From Aspidiotus rigidus (lineage: Eukaryota > Arthropoda > Insecta > Hemiptera > Diaspididae), in NCBI GenBank assembly GCA_035079385.1, contig JAVHKY010000055.1, forward strand, positions 1,612,001-1,676,000: DNA of 64,000 nucleotides, given 5' to 3'. Under the pieces are notes generated by a model. The model ran no database searches, was not told the origin of the DNA, and was given only the letters and a program-made list of their open reading frames with translations. Positions within the stretch are counted from its first letter, which is position 1. Each line of letters opens with the position of its first letter. Position numbers and translations under genes: made by a program. Positions 57,717-64,000 of the stretch are shown here, in pieces.

Positions 57717-57903
57717 TGTCGCCATACAATAAAATGGAAGAATAAAATAAATTGTTTCAGTCGGACTATATTGTTGATCAAGGCGAATAATAATTAACAA
57801 TAATTTCTTGTGAAGACGAAAAAGGCGGTTAAAAAGAAAACATTAAATTTTATCTTCTGCCCTCACGGTCATGCAGCTGTTGCTGTGTCGTCATGCCGTG
57901 ACA
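57717..57903 (-). repeat. 5' LTR of the Bel/Pao element
   Basis: 187 bp, appears identical to the 3' LTR; would carry the promoter for the minus-strand polyprotein. Confidence 0.93.
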
Positions 57904-58159
57904 ACTCATAGCTTATGGCTTACAGCTGGTTCGAGTAGGTCGAGTCTGTTGAGTTTGATGAAAGAGTTATTTTGGCTTTGCGCTTCGTGCTGCTTCGTGC
58001 AACATCTCAAACCGCGCCAATTTCACGTTCGAGTAATATGGTCACCGTGTGTGTGTGTGTGTGCAGTAGTGCCAACCTGGCACATAGGTATTGATAAGCG
58101 CTGATTTTCTGTAGGCTGTTGTTGTTTTGCCTGTACGTCAATAAAATCGTTGTTCTTCG
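57904..58159. other. Non-coding, GT microsatellite
   Basis: Contains (gt)9-type tract at about 58046-58064. No other feature. Confidence 0.6.
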
Positions 58160-58692
58160 TGAGTATAGATACCTAAAAGAGACAAGATAGCTAACTCTCC
58201 ATATGCGCTGTGTTAAAATCCGGTACCCGATTTTTGTCGAGCTAATTTACGTGCCGAGAGATAGCGCCACTGTATTGTAGGGCTAAGTTAACATTGCGCT
58301 TATGGACGTTTTTCAGTATTCATGAATTATCTCGGAAATCGTTTGTTTTTACGAAAAAATGAAAAGAACAAAATTTATTCCCCTTGTAATTTCCTATTGT
58401 ATGAGACCTATTTCATATATTGAAAAAAAAAAATTCAAAGTAGGTCTCATTTGATAGGAAATTACAAGGGGAATAAATTTTGTTCTTTTCATTTTTTCGT
58501 AAAAATAAACGGTTTCCGAGATAATTGATGAATACTGAAAAACGTCCATAAGCGCAATGTTAACTTAGCCCTACAATACAGTGGCGCTATCTCTCGGCAC
58601 GTAAATTAGCTCGACAAAAATCGGGTACCGGATTTTAACACAGCGCATATGGAGAGTTAGCTATCTTGTCTCTTTTCGGTATCTATAGTATC
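58160..58692. mobile_element. Near-perfect fold-back element
   Basis: Arms of about 250 bp (58160-58412 and 58436-58692) are almost exact complements; examples are aagagacaagatagctaact, gcgctgtgttaaaatccgg, taccgagataattgatgaa-like and aattacaaggggaataaatt, each present in both orientations. The loop is about 25 bp. No coding capacity. Its word cacagcgcatatgga also starts a diverged relative at about 60645. Confidence 0.9.
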
Positions 58693-58752
58693 TATATTCG
58701 TGAGTTCGTGTCGAGCTGTTTGCCTTCATGCTTCGACAGAGTCAAGAACTGC

Positions 58753-59317
58753 ATAAATACATCCGCTGTTCATTTCGGGTCAATGACGTCATACATTTTA
58801 TAAGACTTACTGATAGGAACGCATAAATACATCCGCTGTTCATTTCGGGTCAATGACGTCATACGTTAGTAGACATGGCTGATACAAAAACACCAGTGCA
58901 ACCAATGTTTTAAATTCGAAAATGCCCCTGTATGCAGGGTTCATATGCCAATGCATTCAGTATTCACAGACTGAAAAACAGATGAAAGACTGAATTTTTG
59001 TTGTCAAAGTAATGTTCGAAACACCTTGTCGTTTGAAACAATTTATTTTTTTTTTACAAACTTCATTCTATTATCACCATAATGCCAATGCGCGCCATTT
59101 CCTTTCTGGGCTGGCTGAAGTATTTGCCATGCAAGCTTTGGAAGTAAGTTATTTTATAAATTTGCTAAATTTGATGGGTTCAATGAACCGATGTTCTTCC
59201 AATACTATTACTTCTAGCAAACAACTCGCAGGATACCGACAGTCGTTTGGATTTGACACCAATGAAGCCAGTATTAGACGCGTAACGGTCGATGAAATTT
59301 AGCGGATGTATTTATGC
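58753..59317. mobile_element. MITE-like element with duplicated end and CRE sites
   Basis: A 43-bp sequence starting gcataaatacatccgctgtt and ending gtcaatgacgtcatac occurs twice in direct orientation (58753 and 58822). Its first 17 bases occur inverted at 59301-59317 (agcggatgtatttatgc), so 58822-59317 is probably the element, with a duplicated left end. Each direct copy holds the palindrome TGACGTCA. No coding capacity. Confidence 0.65.
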
Positions 59318-59520
59318 CATGTCTCTAGGTATCTTTTTTCATGCCATCTTCTTACAGGCAGAGCGACAGTCCGTCGCGTCGGCGGCGTGTTCTACAGCGA
59401 GCGCGAAGCGCGAGCCCGTCACTACGAGCGCGTAGCGCGAGTCGGCAAAGCGCGAAGCGCGAGGATGCCAGGCGCCGTAGGCCTAGCCGCCGCAAGCGGC
59501 TAGTATTTAATAGTACTAGT

Positions 59521-59976
59521 CACGGTACATTATAGAGGTATTGACACAACGAAAAATTTCTGTCGCACGAATTGTGTTAATTCATACGGAATTCCGCTAC
59601 GCTCGCAGCGATCGGTTGAATACCTTCCACACCCCACCTGTGTCGGAACCTTACCGGAGGTACCCTAATATTGACGAAATTTTCGAGGGTTGTAAAAGGT
59701 GAAGAAATTCACCTAAGAAAATAATTTTTTTTTAAACAAGTAGAGCATGGTGAGTTGTCTATTCGTACCAGGTTTCAGATTTTTAGGTTAATACCTGATT
59801 CCTCTACGAATTTTTAAAAATTGAGGAATTTACATTACCTAGTATTCATGTAGTTTTCATGCTTGGTAATACCTTGCAACGCTCCTAGCGTAGATTATAT
59901 CAACTGACACAACTCAGGCGACAGTAACAAACACGGCTAATATACGTTCGTGTCAATACCTCTATAATATACCATG
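59521..59976. mobile_element. hAT-type MITE, CACGGTA family, copy B
   Basis: 456 bp with ends CACGGTACATTATAGAGGTA and complement, in reverse orientation to copy A (11625-12087). Perfect 8-bp duplication GTACTAGT at 59513-59520 and 59977-59984. Confidence 0.92.
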
Positions 59977-60104
59977 GTACTAGTTATAACAGGCAGACTC
60001 TGATAACAGGGATCACCAGTTCAGCTCGATACTGCTAGCCTGCTATACAGATTACAGCCTACAAGATCGAGAACTGCGTGTCACACGTCATGTCATTTTG
60101 CGCG

Positions 60105-60255
60105 TACGAGAAATAAGCCGAAAATCAGCTGAAAAAATTCGGCTGAATTTGGCTTTCGGCTTCCAAGAGTAAACATAAAGCTGGCTTTCGTTTTTCGGCT
60201 TAATGGCCGGGAATTCGGCTGAATTCGGCTTTCGGCTTTTGGCTTTCGGCTGGCT
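60105..60255. repeat. CGGCTTTCGGCT quasi-repeat
   Basis: Degenerate copies of aattcggctgaattcggctt and cggctttcggct, partly self-complementary. Terminal repeats were not identified. Of the same type as the 1.1, 6-7 and 36.7-37.2 kb blocks. Confidence 0.6.
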
Positions 60256-60395
60256 GCAATACTCTGTTTGTAAGTAAAAGCAATGAATTCGTTGACAATA
60301 GCGCTTTGATGAATGATTTCACAACTTCATCACTCATGTCACATGCGTCACGTTCTCGCATGAGGATGTCATACCAGTATAGGATAAATCAAAAG

Positions 60396-61346
60396 CACGG
60401 TATAAGATGAAGAGGTAGTGACACGAACGTATTCTGACTGTGGTAAACGCTGTCCGTGATTTTGTAGTAGTTCTGAACATTCCGAGCGCAGCGCTCGTGA
60501 TGAAAGTGATGGGTAATGTACAGAGCAAAGTCATATAGAAAAACCAAGTTAGTTCACGACGCATTTAACCAACGTTATTCTTTACACATGAAGTTAATTG
60601 ATCGCGGTAGGCGCGCATGGTGCATAGATGTCCAGTTTTCACACAGCGCATATGGACAATTTTCAAATTTTATTGATTTACTCGAAAAATATTGATTTTT
60701 ACGCAAAGTTGAAGAGAAGTAAACTTAATCCTCTTGTAATTTTCTATCGATTGATGTGAAGAAAAAAATTTTATCACAAAAAAATTTGAAACCACCCACG
60801 TCTGATAGAAAATTACAAGAGGAATAATTTTTGTTCTCTTCAATTTTTATGAAAGTTGATAGTTTTGGAAATAACGGGAAAAATTAAACATCAGCCCATA
60901 AGAGCCTATAGTGAAGTAGGACATCAGTAATATGCTAACGCTGTTGCACAGCGGAAGACCTGTGAACGTAGTGCGTGAACTAACTTGGTTTTTCTATATG
61001 ACTTTAGTACAGAGTCTTATGGGAACGCCGCTACTTTCAAAAATTTATTGCAGGATTAGGAATCAGCCGATGCATTTCATATTTGGCATAAAAATACCAT
61101 TTAATCTACTCTATAAAATTTTGAAAGAATCATCCTTCCAAGTAAATTCTTGGATTTTTTATAATCCTTGGAAATTTCATCAATACTAGGGTACCAACGG
61201 TAACGTCTCGGCGCAGGTGGGGTGTAGAAGGAACAGGGAAACAGCCCGAGTGTTCGCTGCAAACCTAGCGGAAGTTTGTACGTACAACTTCAAAACTGCG
61301 GACACAATTTTAGCGTTGTGTCATTACCTCTTCATCTTATACCGTG
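60396..61346. mobile_element. 951-bp hAT-type element, CACGGTA family
   Basis: Ends CACGGTATAAGATGAAGAGG and complement, related to the ends of copies A and B, with the perfect 8-bp duplication ATCAAAAG (60388-60395 and 61347-61354). Inside it are further inverted pairs: catatagaaaaaccaagtta at 60532 and complement at about 61004, and a diverged fold-back at 60645-60905. The right 150 bp (gtctcggcgcaggtggggtg ...) parallels the MITE interior. No transposase ORF. Confidence 0.88.
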
Positions 61347-61696
61347 ATCAAAAGCCAGAAGCGAAAATGAAAATGAATAATAGTCACACTCACATAATAG
61401 TTAATTTCAAAAAACTACTCTTGCTAATTCGTGTCGCGGACTTCGTCAGCGAATATTAAATACTAGCCGCTTGCGGCGCGCCTATGGCGCGCCTGGCGGC
61501 TAGGCCTGCGGCGCCTGGCAGCCTCGCGCTTCGCCGACTCGCGCTACGCGCTCGTAGTGACGGGCTCGCGCTTCGCGCTCGCCGTTTTATGATGACGGAC
61601 TCGCGCTCCGCGCTCGCTGTAGAACACGCCGCCGACGCGACGGACTATCGCTCTGCCTGTAAAAAGATGGCATGAAAAAAGATACCTAGAGACATG

Positions 61697-61959
61697 ACAG
61701 AGCAGATTTTCATTCCCACTTCCCACGCAGTACCTACATACTCAGTTCAAAACTCAGACAAAGAACATACGTAGTTCTGTCCTACTCCTATATCTGTCAA
61801 CAGCAAGACTTGGGTTTCTTCACTTTCTATCCAATAACAATATTCTTGTCAGGAAATTCTCTAAAACCCCATCAAATCTCATTACCTACGGCTCAATGAG
61901 ATTTTCTTCATTAAGTATCCACCGATATTATCCGTAAATAATTTGATCAATAAATAAAT
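61697..61959. other. Non-coding stretch
   Basis: No supported feature. Confidence 0.5.
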
Positions 61960-63830
61960 TAGCGCAAATATCATTTCAATCGGTTCGGTATTCATAATTT
62001 AAACCACAATTCTATCTAGCGTAGGTATATTTGCAATGGGTGTTTCTTTGAAATCTTGAATTCAGTGACGTCGAGAATTGATGCTATATTTTATTTTTCA
62101 TCTACGGCAGTATTGTACAGTTCGATTAATAAATAAATCATTTGATTAATAAATAAATCAGAGCAGATAAGTATCATTTCACGCGATCAAAGATCACGTT
62201 CCGTATTTATAATTTGAACCACTGTTCTATTTATGCAATCGATCAAAAACACATCGGACAACTCGCTATTTTTAAACTCTTTCTCCGGTTAATAAGTATA
62301 ATGATCCATTTGCGCTCGGCAGTTTTTTCATCCGATTGACTTATCACTCACAAAAGAAAACCAGGGTGTTTATTTTGTTTTATGGTATTCCCAGGAAATC
62401 TTGAGTTCAACGTTTCGCTATACCTACCTATACCTACCTAATTCTACTTTTATTGTTCCAAATTTCATAAATTCACAAAAAGCCGAAGCTAGATAACTTA
62501 TTTACAATCAAGAATCAATAATATGATAAAATATCTACGTCTTCCGTCTTCCGATATTATCGGATAATTTTCAATTACATTTTGTTTATTATTATAGGTA
62601 GGTACTTCTGAAATAAATCTCATCGTTTCGCAGTACGGTTCTCTTTTGATTTTGAACAGTATATTAATTAAATTAAAATAGGTACTGAGCAGGAATCAGA
62701 TACCTATATACGGTACTTTTTTTTTTTTTAGATGAAGTATTTATTATATAAGTTACCAGTATCGAACCATTTGATTGATTCGATTGATAGAATACTTGAA
62801 TTAGAGGGGCTATAATTTCATGCGATCTAGAATAATCAGGTTTTATTTTTCACAAAAAGCTGAAGGAAGATGCGATCATGAATCAATAAGTACCTATACT
62901 AAGTTATCCTCCATTAAAATTTTGGTTCACATCTTCCAACATTATCAAACAATTTTAAATTTTGTTTTGTGTTTGTGAAATAAATCTGATCGGTCTCTTT
63001 TTTTTCAAAAAGTAAATTGACGTTGATCATCAACCAGAACAGAAAACCAGGGAAATATTTTGTATTGGTATTCTCATGAAATCTCGAGTTCAACTTTTGG
63101 CTACCTAGGCCTAATTCCACTTCGTTCCAAATTTCATAATTCACGAAAAACCGAAGCTAGATGCCATCGCAAGCGAATCAATAATACCCAATAAAATATC
63201 TGCGTCTTCCGATATTATGGAACAATTTTCAGTTGCGTTTCGTTATTACCTACTTCTGAAATAAATCTCATCGTTTCTTAATTCAGTTCTCTTTCGATTT
63301 CGAACAGTATCGCACTGAAACAGCAGAGTGATAATACGAAGGAAACAGAGGATGATGATATAATAGATCACGTTCTGTATTCATAGTTCAAACCACGATT
63401 CTATCTATGCAATCGATCAAAAACACACCGAACTACTTTTTATTTCTCTGATCGACTTTCCTCACAAAACAAAACAGAAAACCAGGGCATTTATTTCGTA
63501 TATATGGATATTCTCAGGAAATCTTGAGTTGAACTTTTCGCTAGTTCTACTTTGTTCCGAATTTCATGATTCACGAAAAGTCGAAGCTAGATGCGATCAT
63601 GAATAAATAATACCCACTAAAATATCTACGTCGTCCGATATTATCGGACAATTTGGAATTTCGTTTCGTTATTATTTCTGAAATAAATCTCATCGTTTGG
63701 GTGTTCTCTTCCGAGTCCGACTTCCCATTTCGAACTAAAACAGCCGAGTGATAATAATGACAGAATGATGATGATAATAAAACTTTTCTAGACCAATAAG
63801 AAAAAAGTATCAACTATGGCGATGGCCGAC
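61960..63830. repeat. Diverged tandem array, unit about 450-600 bp
   Basis: At least three, probably four, direct copies. Landmarks recur in order: cgttc(c/t)gtattcata, ctatctatgcaatcgatcaa, aaaaccaggg, aggaaatcttgagttgaac, gaattcatgattcacgaaaa-like, agccgaagctagatgcgatc, gtcttccgatattatcgg and tctgaaataaatctcatcgt. Copies are seen near 61970-62060 (partial), 62170-62660, 62820-63000 (degenerate), 63030-63310 and 63350-63720. Small minus-strand frames in it are coincidental. Confidence 0.8.
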
Positions 63831-64000
63831 TGACAGCACCCTTGGTGTTCCCACGTTACAGTTTCAGTTTACTGATTACACCGACCGACGTATACGCAAT
63901 GTTTTTACAAAGCATGCTTTATTATATAGGATTGGCGACAACCGTTTCTTTTTTCTTCCTAACGTTTTTCAACGTCTCGTTTTAAATAAAATAAATGTGG
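63831..64000. other. Window edge, nothing recognised
   Basis: No supported feature in the last 170 bases. Confidence 0.5.

Larger units (their letters stand above)
52047..57903 (-). mobile_element. Intact Bel/Pao LTR retrotransposon
   Basis: Two 187-bp LTRs that look identical base for base (52047-52233 and 57717-57903), both TG...CA, flanked by the same pentamer ACTCA (52042-52046 and 57904-57908), a 5-bp target duplication as usual for this superfamily. One uninterrupted gag-pol frame lies between. Directly after the 5' LTR on the minus strand is TGGTAGCCGAGCGTTCTA, a primer-binding-site-like sequence starting TGG. A run of about 50 T (A on the coding strand) lies just before the 3' LTR. 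Identical LTRs imply a recent insertion. Confidence 0.95.
59318..61696. mobile_element. Large TIR element with GC-rich ends, nested inserts
   Basis: Ends catgtctctaggtatctttt (59318) and complement (ends 61696), about 195 bp each. They contain a GC-rich palindromic section (agcgcgaagcgcgag, ctagccgc and related words) that is unlike the rest of the window. The interior is occupied by a CACGGTA MITE (59521-59976), a cggctttcggct block and a 951-bp CACGGTA element (60396-61346). No transposase was recognised. The element family is unknown. Confidence 0.75.

Noticed and set aside
59306..59535. Arg/Ser-rich frames in GC-rich sequence
   Set aside because: They lie in the GC-rich terminal inverted repeat of a transposon and occur mirrored at 61484-61726.

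Overview
The window is eukaryotic nuclear DNA and reads like an insect genome. It has split genes with GT-AG introns, about 65% A+T sequence, and a dense, nested load of transposable elements (Bel/Pao, Penelope-like, MULE, hAT-like, pogo/Tigger, Ginger-like). The taxon below insect level is a guess. The frequent short AGGTAGGTACCTA-type tracts and the mix of element families would fit a hemipteran, but nothing here proves it. No rRNA, convincing tRNA, CRISPR or bacterial-type operon is present.

Four host-type genes can be modelled with consistent splice phases. (1) A plus-strand gene at 12976-17939 has ten exons, all joined in phase 0. It encodes seven C2H2 zinc fingers followed by a MULE-type transposase domain with a C-terminal SWIM zinc finger. 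Two of the three presumed catalytic acids are replaced, so it looks like a domesticated transposase fused to a DNA-binding array. (2) A convergent minus-strand serpin lies at 18480-20054 (four exons, signal-peptide exon not found). (3) A plus-strand gene of unknown function lies at about 30747-33464 (seven phase-consistent exons, 5' end unresolved). (4) A minus-strand four-exon gene at 49417-51644 encodes a clear TDP-43-type N-terminal domain that runs, without any RRM, into a coiled-coil-like segment and an unrecognised C-terminus. A weaker minus-strand secreted-protein candidate sits at 25469-26390.

Most of the rest is mobile DNA. From left to right: a MITE (2.0 kb); a hAT-like element carrying a pogo/Tigger remnant and a fold-back (2.4-4.6 kb); a Penelope fragment (4.9 kb); a hAT-like element full of TIR-like quasi-repeats with a perfect 8-bp target duplication (5.9-7.5 kb); a MULE with TIRs made of tandem 16-mers and a 9-bp target duplication (9.0-10.8 kb); MITEs (11.5-12.4 kb and in a zinc-finger gene intron); palindromes with hammerhead-ribozyme-like cores (21.2, 22.2, 40.7 kb); a Ginger-like element (24.0-25.0 kb); tandem and quasi-repeats (26.6-27.2, 28.4-29.2, 34.0-34.7 kb); a second MULE (35.2-36.1 kb); a broken MULE/SWIM end (37.4-37.9 kb); a Penelope-like element with GIY-YIG endonuclease (40.6-41.6 kb); a second Ginger-like element split by a MITE (45.7-46.8 kb); an AT-rich island of small intronless ORFs (46.8-48.8 kb); and an apparently intact Bel/Pao retrotransposon with identical LTRs (52.0-57.9 kb), about 400 bp upstream of the TDP-43-like gene. 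From 58 to 61.7 kb there is a Russian-doll nest of fold-back and TIR elements. A diverged tandem repeat array closes the window (62.0-63.8 kb).

The likeliest new biology is the zinc-finger/dead-MULE fusion gene, the RRM-less TDP-43-N-terminal gene, and the elements whose termini or interiors are arrays of one short motif.
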